Notes under the pieces: model-generated
Told to the model about the DNA's origin: nothing
The model's input: the letters and a program-made list of their open reading frames with translations, nothing else
Databases searched by the model: none
Program-made: the position numbers and the translations under genes
In this document: positions 29,998-37,892 of the stretch, piece by piece
Layout: each line of letters begins with the position of its first letter
Numbering within the stretch: the first letter of the stretch is position 1
From: Streptomyces sp. ISL-43
GTDB taxonomy: Bacteria; Actinomycetota; Actinomycetes; Streptomycetales; Streptomycetaceae
Direction: 5' to 3'
NCBI RefSeq assembly: GCF_018614195.1
Contig: NZ_JAGGOT010000038.1
Coordinates: 1-41,707, forward strand
DNA: 41,707 nt

Positions 29998-32274
29998 ATG
30001 AGCCACAAGCCCGGCGCCGGCCCCACCGAGGTCCCCGCGCAGCAGCCGTCCCACGCGTCCGCGGCCTCCGCGGAAGCCGTTGCCTCGCGCGCCACCAGCG
30101 GCGCTCACGCGCGACTCGGCTCCATAGCCGCCCACCGCCCGCACGTCGATCTGGAACCGGATCTCGACGCGGACCTGGACGCCTACGAGGACAAGGACGC
30201 CGGGGAACTGCCCGCGGGCCGCTTCCTCGACCGGGAGCGCAGCTGGCTCGCCTTCAACGAGCGGGTGCTGGAGCTCGCCGAGGACCCGGCGACCCCGCTC
30301 CTGGAGCGGGCGAACTTCCTGGCGATCTTCGCGAGCAACCTCGACGAGTTCTTCATGGTCCGCGTCGCCGGCCTCAAGCGCCGCATCGCGACCGGCGTCG
30401 CCACCCGTTCGGCCTCAGGCCTGCAGCCCCGTGAGGTCCTCGACCTCATCTGGACCCGCTCGCGCGAGCTCATGGCACGCCACGCCGCCTGCTTCCAGCA
30501 GGACATCTCCCCGCAGCTCGCCGAGGAGGGCGTCCACCTCATCCGGTGGCCCGACCTCACCGAGAAGGAGCAGGCGCGCCTCTTCACCCTGTTCCGCAAC
30601 CAGATCTTCCCTGTGCTCACCCCGCTGGCCGTGGACCCCGCGCACCCGTTCCCGTACATCTCCGGCCTCTCCCTGAACCTGGCCGTGGTCGTACGCAATC
30701 CGGTCAGCGGCCACCGCCACTTCGCCCGCGTCAAGGTCCCGCCGCTCCTCTCCCGCTTCCTGGAGGCCTCCCCGCAGCGCTACGTCCCGCTGGAGGACGT
30801 CATCGCCGCGCACCTGGAGGAGCTGTTCCCCGGCATGGAGGTGCTCGCGCACCACATGTTCCGCGTGACCCGCAACGAGGACCTGGAGGTCGAGGAGGAC
30901 GACGCCGAGAACCTCCTCCAGGCTCTGGAGAAGGAGCTCATGCGGCGCCGCTTCGGCCCGCCGGTGCGCCTGGAGGTCGAGGAGTCCATCGACCCCGGCG
31001 TCCTGGACCTCCTCGTGCAGGAGCTGAAGGTCAACCCCTCCGAGGTGTACCCGCTGCCCGGCCCCCTGGACCTGACCGCGCTCTTCGGGATCGCCTCGCT
31101 GGACCGGCCCGAGCTGAAGTTCCCGAAGTTCGTCGCCGGCACCCACCGCGACCTCGCCGAGGTCGAGTCCGCGTCCGCGCCCGACATCTTCGCCGCGCTG
31201 CGCGAACGGGACGTGCTGCTGCACCACCCGTACGACTCCTTCTCCACCTCGGTGCAGGCCTTCCTGGAGCAGGCGGCCGCCGACCCGGACGTCCTGGCGA
31301 TCAAGCAGACCCTGTACCGGACCTCCGGCGACTCCCCGATCGTGGACGCCCTGATCGACGCCGCCGAATCCGGCAAGCAGGTCCTCGTACTCGTCGAGAT
31401 CAAGGCCCGCTTCGACGAGCAGGCCAACATCAAGTGGGCACGCAAGCTGGAGGAGTCCGGCTGCCACGTCGTCTACGGCCTCGTCGGCCTCAAGACCCAC
31501 TGCAAACTGTCGCTCGTCGTCCGCCAGGAGGGCGACACGCTGCGCCGCTACTCCCACGTCGGCACCGGCAACTACCACCCCAAGACGGCACGGCTCTACG
31601 AGGACCTCGGCCTGCTCACCGCCGACTCCCAGGTCGGCGCGGACCTCTCCGACCTCTTCAACCGGCTGTCCGGCTACTCGCGCCGCGAGACCTACCGCCG
31701 GCTGCTGGTGGCCCCGCGCTCGCTGCGCGACGGCCTGATCTCCCGGATCGACAAGGAAGCCGCCCACCACCGGGCCGGCCACCCCGCGTACGTGCGCCTC
31801 AAGATGAACTCGATCGTCGACGAGGCGCTCATCGACTCCCTCTACCGGGCCTCGCAGGCGGGCGTGCCCATCGACATCTGGGTCCGCGGCATCTGCGCGA
31901 TCCGCCCCGGAGTCACCGGGCTCTCGGACAACATCCGGGTCCGCTCGATCCTCGGCCGCTTCCTGGAGCACTCCCGGGTCTTCGCCTTCGGCAACGGCGG
32001 CGAACCCGAGGTGTACATCGGCAGCGCCGACATGATGCACCGCAACCTCGACCGCCGTATCGAGGCACTGGTCAGGGTCGCCGACCCGGCCCACCGCGCG
32101 GCACTGGACCGGCTGCTGGAGACCGGGATGTCCGAGGCCACCTCCTCCTGGCACCTGGGCCCGGACGGCGAATGGACCCGGCACAGCACGGACGGCGAGG
32201 GCCAGCCGCTGCGGCACGTACAGGAGATGCTCATAGACGCCCGGAGGCGCCGGCGTGGCTCAGCCAAACCATGA
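29998..32274 (+). CDS. ppk: Polyphosphate kinase (Ppk1)
   Basis: A 758-aa Ppk1 starting at ATG 29998 (MSHKPGAGPTE). Ppk1 reversibly transfers the ATP gamma-phosphate to polyphosphate. After a ~75-residue disordered Ala/Asp-rich N-terminus come the N domain (RFLDRERSWLAFNERVLELA), the head domain, and C1/C2 domains with KQTLYRTSGDSPIV, VEIKARFDEQANI and the active-site SHVGTGNYHPKTARLYEDLG, whose first His is the likely phospho-His. GSADMMHRNLDRRIEALV is the last signature. The CHAD gene overlaps its 3' end by 20 bp, so the two are co-translated. In Streptomyces ppk is induced by phosphate limitation through PhoP. Confidence 0.96.
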   Translation: MSHKPGAGPTEVPAQQPSHASAASAEAVASRATSGAHARLGSIAAHRPHVDLEPDLDADLDAYEDKDAGELPAGRFLDRERSWLAFNERVLELAEDPATPLLERANFLAIFASNLDEFFMVRVAGLKRRIATGVATRSASGLQPREVLDLIWTRSRELMARHAACFQQDISPQLAEEGVHLIRWPDLTEKEQARLFTLFRNQIFPVLTPLAVDPAHPFPYISGLSLNLAVVVRNPVSGHRHFARVKVPPLLSRFLEASPQRYVPLEDVIAAHLEELFPGMEVLAHHMFRVTRNEDLEVEEDDAENLLQALEKELMRRRFGPPVRLEVEESIDPGVLDLLVQELKVNPSEVYPLPGPLDLTALFGIASLDRPELKFPKFVAGTHRDLAEVESASAPDIFAALRERDVLLHHPYDSFSTSVQAFLEQAAADPDVLAIKQTLYRTSGDSPIVDALIDAAESGKQVLVLVEIKARFDEQANIKWARKLEESGCHVVYGLVGLKTHCKLSLVVRQEGDTLRRYSHVGTGNYHPKTARLYEDLGLLTADSQVGADLSDLFNRLSGYSRRETYRRLLVAPRSLRDGLISRIDKEAAHHRAGHPAYVRLKMNSIVDEALIDSLYRASQAGVPIDIWVRGICAIRPGVTGLSDNIRVRSILGRFLEHSRVFAFGNGGEPEVYIGSADMMHRNLDRRIEALVRVADPAHRAALDRLLETGMSEATSSWHLGPDGEWTRHSTDGEGQPLRHVQEMLIDARRRRRGSAKP

Positions 32275-33202
32275 CCCGATAGCGGGCGACGTACTCGGTG
32301 CGTACCTGCGCGCGCAGGCCACCGCTTTCCTGCGCGGGCTGCGCCTACACGACGAGGGCACGGCGAGCGGGGCCGCCGGGGGCGGCGAGGCGGCGCGCGG
32401 CCTGCGGGGGGCCGCGCACCGGATCTCGGCCTCGCTGGCCACCTTCCGGCCGGTCGCCGACTCCTCCTGGGCGGACTCGCTGCGCACCGAGCTGGTCTGG
32501 CTCTCCTCGACGCTGGCCGACGAGCACGCGTACGCCGCCCGGCTGGCCCGGCTGATGGACGCCCTGCACCGGCTCACCGGGACCTCCGAGGTCCCGGCGA
32601 CGCGCGCCTCCGCGGGCTCCCTGACCGTGGGCTCGGCCCGCGCGGGCGCCCTGCTGGAGCGCCAGCTGACCCTGTCGCGCACCCGGGCCCACTCGGCGAC
32701 CCTCCAGGCGCTCGGCTCCTCGCGCTTCCACGCCGTCGCGGACGCGGTGGCGGTCATGGCCTCCGAGGTCCCGCTGGACCCGATCGCGGCCCGGGGCCCG
32801 GTCGACGACGTCCTGAGCCCGCTGGCGGCGGTGGCCGGATCCCGCCTGTCCACGGCGGTGGCCTCGCTGCCGTCCCCCTGCCCCTCGCACCCGTACAACC
32901 AGGACCACGACGGCCCGTGGAACGAGGTACGCCGCCTCCTGCGGGTCCACCTGTACGCGCGCGAGGCGCTGGGCGAGGACGTGGCCGAGCTGGCGGCCGC
33001 GGGCGAGGCCCTGGACCACCACCGGGACGCCGCGGAGGCCGCCGCGGCCTCGGCCACGGCCGCCCGCACCCCGCGCATCGCCCCCGCCACGGCCTACGCG
33101 CTCGGCGTCCTGCACGCGGACCAGCGCCACGAGGTCGAGGCCTCCCGCGCCACCTTCCACCACATCTGGAAACTGGCCGATTCCAGCCCCGCCGGCGTGT
33201 GA
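32255..33202 (+). CDS. CHAD-domain protein
   Basis: A 315-aa all-helical protein starting at GTG 32255, overlapping ppk by 20 bp. It has the CHAD (conserved histidine alpha-helical domain) pattern: an N-terminal VLGAYLRAQATAFLRGLRLHDEG, then RGLRGAAHRISASLATFRPV, and HPYNQDHDGPWNEVRRLLRVHLYAREAL near the C-terminus, rich in positively charged Arg/His. CHAD proteins bind polyphosphate, so coupling to ppk makes functional sense, perhaps to target or stabilise polyP granules. Its last codons and TGA stop (ADSSPAGV) are supplied by a copy of the CCAGCCCCGCCGGC dispersed repeat, so the original C-terminus may have been altered. Confidence 0.88.
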   Translation: MAQPNHDPIAGDVLGAYLRAQATAFLRGLRLHDEGTASGAAGGGEAARGLRGAAHRISASLATFRPVADSSWADSLRTELVWLSSTLADEHAYAARLARLMDALHRLTGTSEVPATRASAGSLTVGSARAGALLERQLTLSRTRAHSATLQALGSSRFHAVADAVAVMASEVPLDPIAARGPVDDVLSPLAAVAGSRLSTAVASLPSPCPSHPYNQDHDGPWNEVRRLLRVHLYAREALGEDVAELAAAGEALDHHRDAAEAAAASATAARTPRIAPATAYALGVLHADQRHEVEASRATFHHIWKLADSSPAGV

Positions 33203-33280
33203 CCTTTCAGCCCCGCCGGGGTGTGACCTCTTCAGCCCCGCCGGCGTTTGAGGCGCGGGGGTCCGGGGGCAGGCGCCCGG
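33183..33280. repeat. Dispersed-repeat copies overlapping the CHAD gene 3' end
   Basis: CAGCCCCGCCGG starts at 33184, 33208 and 33233. The first copy lies inside the CHAD coding region and holds its stop (33200-33202); the third is the full form ending GTTTGAGGCGCGGGGGTCCGGGGGC. It is the same family as at 29528-29737. Confidence 0.9.
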
Positions 33281-33389
33281 CGATGGCGCCGCACCGCCCA
33301 CGGCGGCCGTCACGCGCCGGTAACGGCGGGATAACGGAAGATGACGACTACCGGCGCCCGCGCCGCATCGCACCACCCCGTCCGCCACG

Positions 33390-33433
33390 GTTCACCATCC
33401 GTTCACTTACCCCGGTCGGCCGCTTCACCTGAT
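33390..33433 (+). promoter_or_regulatory. PHO box (PhoP operator) of the pst operon
   Basis: GTTCACCATCC (33390-33400) and GTTCACTTACC (33401-33411) are two adjacent 11-bp direct repeat units matching the Streptomyces PHO-box consensus, with a further in-phase CTTCACCTGAT at 33423-33433. This is the expected PhoP activation site upstream of pstS. Confidence 0.92.
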
Positions 33434-33460
33434 CTGCCTAACTTCATAGACGCAAGGGGC

Positions 33461-33484
33461 GAGTCGCCGCCAAGGCGGCGGCTC
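33461..33484 (+). promoter_or_regulatory. Hairpin in the pstS leader
   Basis: GAGTCGCCGCC (33461-33471) and GGCGGCGGCTC (33474-33484) are complementary over 11 positions (one T-G) with AA between. The hairpin lies between the PHO box and the pstS ribosome site, in the probable 5' leader. Its role is unknown. Confidence 0.55.
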
Positions 33485-33567
33485 CTCCGGGCAACCGACG
33501 TAGTCCTCTTCGCACGCCGCCCCGATACAGAAAGCGGCCGGCGGCTTCTGGAAGGAAACACCCGAAA

Positions 33568-34704
33568 GTGAAGCTTCAGCGCAAGAACCGGCTCCGCGCC
33601 TCCGCCCTCGGGGCCCTCGTCGTGTCCGGTGCCCTGGTCCTCACGGCGTGCGGCTCGGACGACAACACCAAGACCGACGGCACCGCTTCCGGCAAGCCCT
33701 CCGCCGCCGCGAGCGACATCAAGTGCGAAGGCGCCAAGGGCAAGCTCCTGGCCTCCGGCTCCTCCGCGCAGAAGAACGCGGTCGACCTGTGGGTCAAGAA
33801 CTACATGGCCGCCTGCTCGGGCGTCGAGGTCAACTACAAGTCCGTCTCCTCCGGTGAGGGCATCGTCGCCTTCAACCAGGGCACCGTCGGCTTCGCCGGT
33901 ACGGACTCCGCGCTGAAGCCCGAGCAGGTCGAGGACTCGAAGAAGATCTGCACCGGCGGCCAGGGCGTCGACCTGCCGATGGTCGGCGGCCCGATCGCCA
34001 TCGGCTTCAACGTCGCCGGCGTGGACAAGCTGGCCCTGGACGCCCCCACGATCGCCAACATCTTCAACGACAAGATCAAGAAGTGGGACGACGAGGCGAT
34101 CAAGAAGCTGAACCCCGGCGTCGCGCTTCCCTCCACCGCGATCCAGGCGTTCCACCGCTCCGAGGACTCGGGCACCACCGAGAACCTCGCCAAGTACCTC
34201 AAGGCGACCGCTCCCGAGGCCTGGACCTACGAGGCCGCGAAGAAGTGGCCGGCCCCCGGCGGCCAGGGCGCCTCCGGTTCCTCCGGTGTCGCTTCCCAGG
34301 TCAAGGCCGTCGACGGCGCGATCGGCTACTTCGAGCTCTCCTACGCCTCCTCGCAGAGCATCAAGACCGTGGACGTGAACACGGGCGCCGCCGCTCCGGT
34401 CAAGGCCACCGGCGAGAACGCCTCCAAGGCCATCGCCGCCGCCAAGATCGCCGGCACCGGTTCCGACCTGGCGCTCAAGCTCGATTACACGACCAAGGCC
34501 GAGGGCGCCTACCCGATCGTCCTGGTGACGTACGAGGTCGTCTGCGACAAGGGCAACAAGGCCGAGACGCTCCCGACCCTGAAGTCCTTCCTGAACTACG
34601 CCTCGTCCGACGCGGGCCAGAAGGTCCTCACCGAGAACGGCTACGCCCCGATCCCGGCCGAGATCAACGCCAAGGTCCGCGAGGTCATCGCCTCGCTCGC
34701 CTGA
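33568..34704 (+). CDS. pstS: Phosphate-binding lipoprotein PstS
   Basis: A 378-aa extracytoplasmic phosphate-binding protein of the high-affinity Pst ABC transporter. A lipoprotein signal with lipobox LTAC anchors Cys28. The mature part shows typical PstS stretches: GKLLASGSSAQKNAVDLWVKNY, YKSVSSGEGI, VGFAGTDSALK, PIAIGFNVAGVDKL, FHRSEDSGTTENLAKYL and GAIGYFELSY, which together form the phosphate pocket. It starts at GTG 33568; GGAAGGAA lies upstream. It is the first gene of pstS-pstC-pstA-pstB, under a textbook PHO box. The 132-bp gap before pstC may lower downstream expression relative to the abundant binding protein. Confidence 0.97.
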   Translation: MKLQRKNRLRASALGALVVSGALVLTACGSDDNTKTDGTASGKPSAAASDIKCEGAKGKLLASGSSAQKNAVDLWVKNYMAACSGVEVNYKSVSSGEGIVAFNQGTVGFAGTDSALKPEQVEDSKKICTGGQGVDLPMVGGPIAIGFNVAGVDKLALDAPTIANIFNDKIKKWDDEAIKKLNPGVALPSTAIQAFHRSEDSGTTENLAKYLKATAPEAWTYEAAKKWPAPGGQGASGSSGVASQVKAVDGAIGYFELSYASSQSIKTVDVNTGAAAPVKATGENASKAIAAAKIAGTGSDLALKLDYTTKAEGAYPIVLVTYEVVCDKGNKAETLPTLKSFLNYASSDAGQKVLTENGYAPIPAEINAKVREVIASLA

Positions 34705-34836
34705 TCCTGATCCCCGGACCCCCGGCCCGCTCCCCCCGTCCGGGGCGCGGACCGGCCCGGGGACCCCTCCCCTCCACCCAGGGGATCCGGTGCACCGCCG
34801 ACAGGGGGCCTGCCCCCCATCCAGACCGGAAAGAAC

Positions 34837-35826
34837 ATGGCTCCCACCACACCCACCCAGATAGACACGGCTCCGCCGGTCTCCACGAGCAAGAGGCCGA
34901 CCGGCCGCGCCGGTGACAAGGTCTTCGCCGCCCTGTCCAAGGGTTCCGGCATCCTGCTCCTGGTGATCATGGCGTCGATCGCCGCCTTCCTCACCTACCG
35001 TGCTTCGATCGCCCTGGCCGACAACGAGGGCAACTTCCTCACCACGTTCGACTGGAACGCGTCGGCCAAGCCCCCCGTCTTCGGCATCGCCGTCCTGCTC
35101 TTCGGCACCGTCGTCAGCTCGATCATCGCGATGCTCATCGCGGTTCCGATCGCCGTCGGCATCGCCCTCTTCATCTCGCACTACGCGCCGCGCAAGCTGG
35201 CCTCCCCGCTCGCCTACGTGGTCGACCTGCTGGCCGCGGTGCCGTCGATCATCTACGGCATCTGGGGCGCCCTCTTCCTCGTCCCGTACCTCGGCGGCCT
35301 GAACATGTGGCTCGACGAGTACATGGGCTGGACCTACGTCTTCGACAAGACCCAGGTCGGCGTCGCGCGCTCGCTCTTCACCGTCGGCATCCTGCTCGCG
35401 ATCATGATCCTCCCGATCGTGACCAGCGTCAGCCGCGAGGTCTTCCTGCAGGTCCCGCGCATGAACGAGGAGGCCGCCCTGGCCCTCGGCGCGACCCGCT
35501 GGGAAGTCATCCGCATGTCGGTACTGCCCTTCGGCCGCTCCGGAGTCATCTCCGCCTCGATGCTCGGCCTCGGCCGTGCCCTCGGCGAGACCATGGCCGT
35601 CGCGACGGTCCTCTCGCCGAGCTTCCTGATCTCCGGCCACATCCTGGACCCGGGCGGCGGCACGTTCGCGCAGAACATCGCCGCGAAGTTCGACGAGGCC
35701 AACGAGTTCGGCCGCGACGCCCTGATCGCCTCCGGCCTCGTGCTCTTCCTGCTCACCCTGCTGGTCAACGGCGCCGCCCGGCTGATCATCGCCCGTCGCA
35801 AGGACTTCTCGGGGGCGAACGCCTGA
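34837..35826 (+). CDS. pstC: Phosphate ABC transporter permease PstC
   Basis: A 329-aa inner-membrane permease with six predicted helices. The EAA-type cytoplasmic loop that contacts PstB is NEEAALALGATRWEVIRMSVLPFGRSGV. AVPSIIYGIWGALFLVP and ALGETMAVATV are typical PstC segments. It starts at ATG 34837, with GGAAAG upstream. It overlaps pstA by one base (TGATG), so the two permease subunits are translated together and should form the heterodimeric channel. Confidence 0.96.
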   Translation: MAPTTPTQIDTAPPVSTSKRPTGRAGDKVFAALSKGSGILLLVIMASIAAFLTYRASIALADNEGNFLTTFDWNASAKPPVFGIAVLLFGTVVSSIIAMLIAVPIAVGIALFISHYAPRKLASPLAYVVDLLAAVPSIIYGIWGALFLVPYLGGLNMWLDEYMGWTYVFDKTQVGVARSLFTVGILLAIMILPIVTSVSREVFLQVPRMNEEAALALGATRWEVIRMSVLPFGRSGVISASMLGLGRALGETMAVATVLSPSFLISGHILDPGGGTFAQNIAAKFDEANEFGRDALIASGLVLFLLTLLVNGAARLIIARRKDFSGANA

Positions 35827-36908
35827 TGAGCCACGCACTCCAGGCCCCGCGCCCCTCCCGGGCCCGCAAGTCCGTCACCCCCAGCAGCCTGACGCAGGGC
35901 CACCTGCCCCGCTGGGCCCCGGCCGGCATCGCGGTCCTCTCGACCGCACTCGGCTGCGGCCTCGGCACCCTCCTCGGCCTCCACAGCAAGATCCAGTGGG
36001 GTCTGCTCGCGGCCGTCTTCTTCGTGGTCGTCACGTACACCGCCAGCTCGGTGGTCGAGAACCGCCGCCAGGCCAAGGACCGGGTCGCGACCTCCGTCGT
36101 CTGGGTCTGCTTCGTCCTCGCCGTCGTCCCGCTGCTCTCGCTGCTGTGGACCACCATCAGCCGCGGCATGAAGGCCCTCGACGCGGACTTCCTCGGCCAC
36201 TCGATGAACGGCGTGACCAGCTTCGACCACGGCGGCGGCGTCTACCACGCACTGCTCGGCACCATCGAGCAGGTCGGCCTGGCCACCGCGATCGCGGCCC
36301 CCATCGGCCTGCTGACCGCCGTCTACCTGGTCGAGTACGGCCGGGGCGCGCTCGCCAAGTCCGTGACCTTCTTCGTGGACGTCATGACCGGCATCCCCTC
36401 CATCGTCGCGGGTCTGTTCATCCTGACGACCTGGAACCTGATGCTCGGCTTCGGCCCCTCCGGCTTCGCCGGCGCGATGGCCCTGTCGATCCTGATGATG
36501 CCCGTCGTGGTCCGCTCCACCGAGGAGATGCTCAAGCTCGTCCCGAACGAGCTGCGCGAGGCCGCCCTGGCCCTCGGTGTGCCCAAGTGGCGCGTGATCC
36601 TCAAGGTCGTGCTGCCCACCGCTATCGGCGGCATCTCGACCGGTGTCATGCTGGCAGTGGCCCGCATCGCCGGTGAGACCGCCCCGATCATGCTGCTGGT
36701 CTTCGGCTCCCAGCTGATCAACAACAACCCCTTCGAAGGCCCCCAGTCCTCGCTCCCCCTCTACATCTGGGAGCAGTACAAGGTCGGCAGTGAAGCCTCC
36801 TACGACCGGGCATGGGCCGCAGCGCTCGTCCTGATCGCCTTCGTCATGATCCTCAATCTGGTGGCCCGCGGCATCGCCCGCTGGAAGGCCCCCAAGACCG
36901 GTCGCTAG
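35826..36908 (+). CDS. pstA: Phosphate ABC transporter permease PstA
   Basis: A 360-aa permease starting at ATG 35826 in the TGATG overlap with pstC. It has two N-terminal helices, then the transporter core with the EAA-type loop PNELREAALALGVPKWRVILKVVLPTAIGG and TGIPSIVAGLFILTTW. GETAPIMLLVFGSQ is a PstA signature. It pairs with PstC in the membrane to pass phosphate delivered by PstS, driven by PstB. The N-terminal ~60 residues are longer than in E. coli PstA, which I believe is usual in streptomycetes. Confidence 0.96.
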   Translation: MSHALQAPRPSRARKSVTPSSLTQGHLPRWAPAGIAVLSTALGCGLGTLLGLHSKIQWGLLAAVFFVVVTYTASSVVENRRQAKDRVATSVVWVCFVLAVVPLLSLLWTTISRGMKALDADFLGHSMNGVTSFDHGGGVYHALLGTIEQVGLATAIAAPIGLLTAVYLVEYGRGALAKSVTFFVDVMTGIPSIVAGLFILTTWNLMLGFGPSGFAGAMALSILMMPVVVRSTEEMLKLVPNELREAALALGVPKWRVILKVVLPTAIGGISTGVMLAVARIAGETAPIMLLVFGSQLINNNPFEGPQSSLPLYIWEQYKVGSEASYDRAWAAALVLIAFVMILNLVARGIARWKAPKTGR

Positions 36909-36964
36909 AAGCGAGTCCGTCAGCGGCTCCGCCGCGGTGACCACATGAAAGCGAAGTAACCCTC

Positions 36965-37741
36965 ATGGCCAAGCGAATCGACGTCAGCGGACTGTCCGCC
37001 TTCTACGGCACCCACAAGGCCATCGACGACATCTCGATGACCGTGGAACCCCGCTCCGTGACCGCCTTCATCGGGCCGTCCGGCTGCGGAAAGTCCACCT
37101 TCCTGCGCACCCTGAACCGCATGCACGAGGTCACCCCCGGCGGCCGCGTCGAGGGCAAGGTGCTGCTGGACGACGAGAACCTGTACGGCCCCGGCGTGGA
37201 CCCGGTCGCGGTCCGCCGCACGGTCGGCATGGTCTTCCAGCGCCCGAACCCCTTCCCCACCATGTCGATCTTCGACAACGTGGCGGCGGGCCTGCGCCTC
37301 AACGGCTCCTTCAAGAAGTCCGAGCTGGCCGAGATCGTCGAGAAGTCCCTGCAGGGCGCCAACCTCTGGAACGAGGTCAAGGACCGCCTGAACAAGCCCG
37401 GCTCCGGCCTCTCCGGCGGCCAGCAGCAGCGCCTGTGCATCGCCCGCGCCATCGCGGTCGAGCCGCAGGTCCTCCTCATGGACGAGCCCTGCTCGGCCCT
37501 CGACCCGATCTCCACGCTCGCCATCGAGGACCTGATCGGCGAGCTCAAGGAGCGCTTCACGATCGTCATCGTGACGCACAACATGCAGCAGGCGGCCCGC
37601 GTCTCCGACCGCACCGCCTTCTTCAACCTCTCCGCGGTCGGCCAGCCCGGCAAGCTCGTCGAGATCGACGACACGGACCGGATCTTCTCGAACCCGTCCG
37701 TCCAGGCGACCGAGGACTACATCTCCGGCCGCTTCGGCTGA
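36965..37741 (+). CDS. pstB: Phosphate ABC transporter ATPase PstB
   Basis: A 258-aa ABC ATPase, the normal PstB length. Walker A is GPSGCGKSTFLRTLNRM, the Q-loop VFQRPNPFP, the ABC signature LSGGQQQRLCIARAIA, Walker B VLLMDEPCSALDP, and the H-loop VIVTHNMQQA. It hydrolyses ATP on the cytoplasmic face of PstC/PstA. It starts at ATG 36965, 56 bp after pstA, and is the last gene of the operon; no phoU follows here, unlike in E. coli. It is followed by two hairpins. Confidence 0.97.
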   Translation: MAKRIDVSGLSAFYGTHKAIDDISMTVEPRSVTAFIGPSGCGKSTFLRTLNRMHEVTPGGRVEGKVLLDDENLYGPGVDPVAVRRTVGMVFQRPNPFPTMSIFDNVAAGLRLNGSFKKSELAEIVEKSLQGANLWNEVKDRLNKPGSGLSGGQQQRLCIARAIAVEPQVLLMDEPCSALDPISTLAIEDLIGELKERFTIVIVTHNMQQAARVSDRTAFFNLSAVGQPGKLVEIDDTDRIFSNPSVQATEDYISGRFG

Positions 37742-37754
37742 ACCGACCCGGACA

Positions 37755-37775
37755 CCACGCGGCCCCGCCGCGTGG
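37755..37775 (+). terminator. Hairpin just after pstB
   Basis: CCACGCGGC (37755-37763) and GCCGCGTGG (37767-37775) are perfect 9-bp arms around CCC, 13 bp past the pstB stop. Confidence 0.7.
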
Positions 37776-37824
37776 CCACCACACGTCCTGCGGTGCTGCA
37801 TGGCGGTGCCACCGCACGGCGAAA

Positions 37825-37858
37825 GGGCCGGCTCCCCCTGGGTGGGGGGAGCCGGCCC
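37825..37858. terminator. Bidirectional terminator between pstB and pit
   Basis: GGGCCGGCTCCCCC (37825-37838) and GGGGGAGCCGGCCC (37845-37858) are perfect over 14 bp with a 6-nt loop, followed by CGCTTTCGTT on the plus strand and preceded by GCCCTTTC on the minus strand. It separates two convergent operons. Confidence 0.92.
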
Positions 37859-37892
37859 GCTTTCGTTCGCCGCCGCGCTGGTGCCCGTACGG

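Noticed and set aside
32345..33388. 347-codon minus-strand frame opposite the CHAD gene
   Set aside because: Gly/Arg/Val-rich shadow that also reads through the dispersed repeats; the plus-strand CHAD frame is coupled to ppk.
33403..35838. 811-codon minus-strand frame over pstS and pstC
   Set aside because: Shadow of the pst genes; it would also run across the PHO box and has no recognisable domain.
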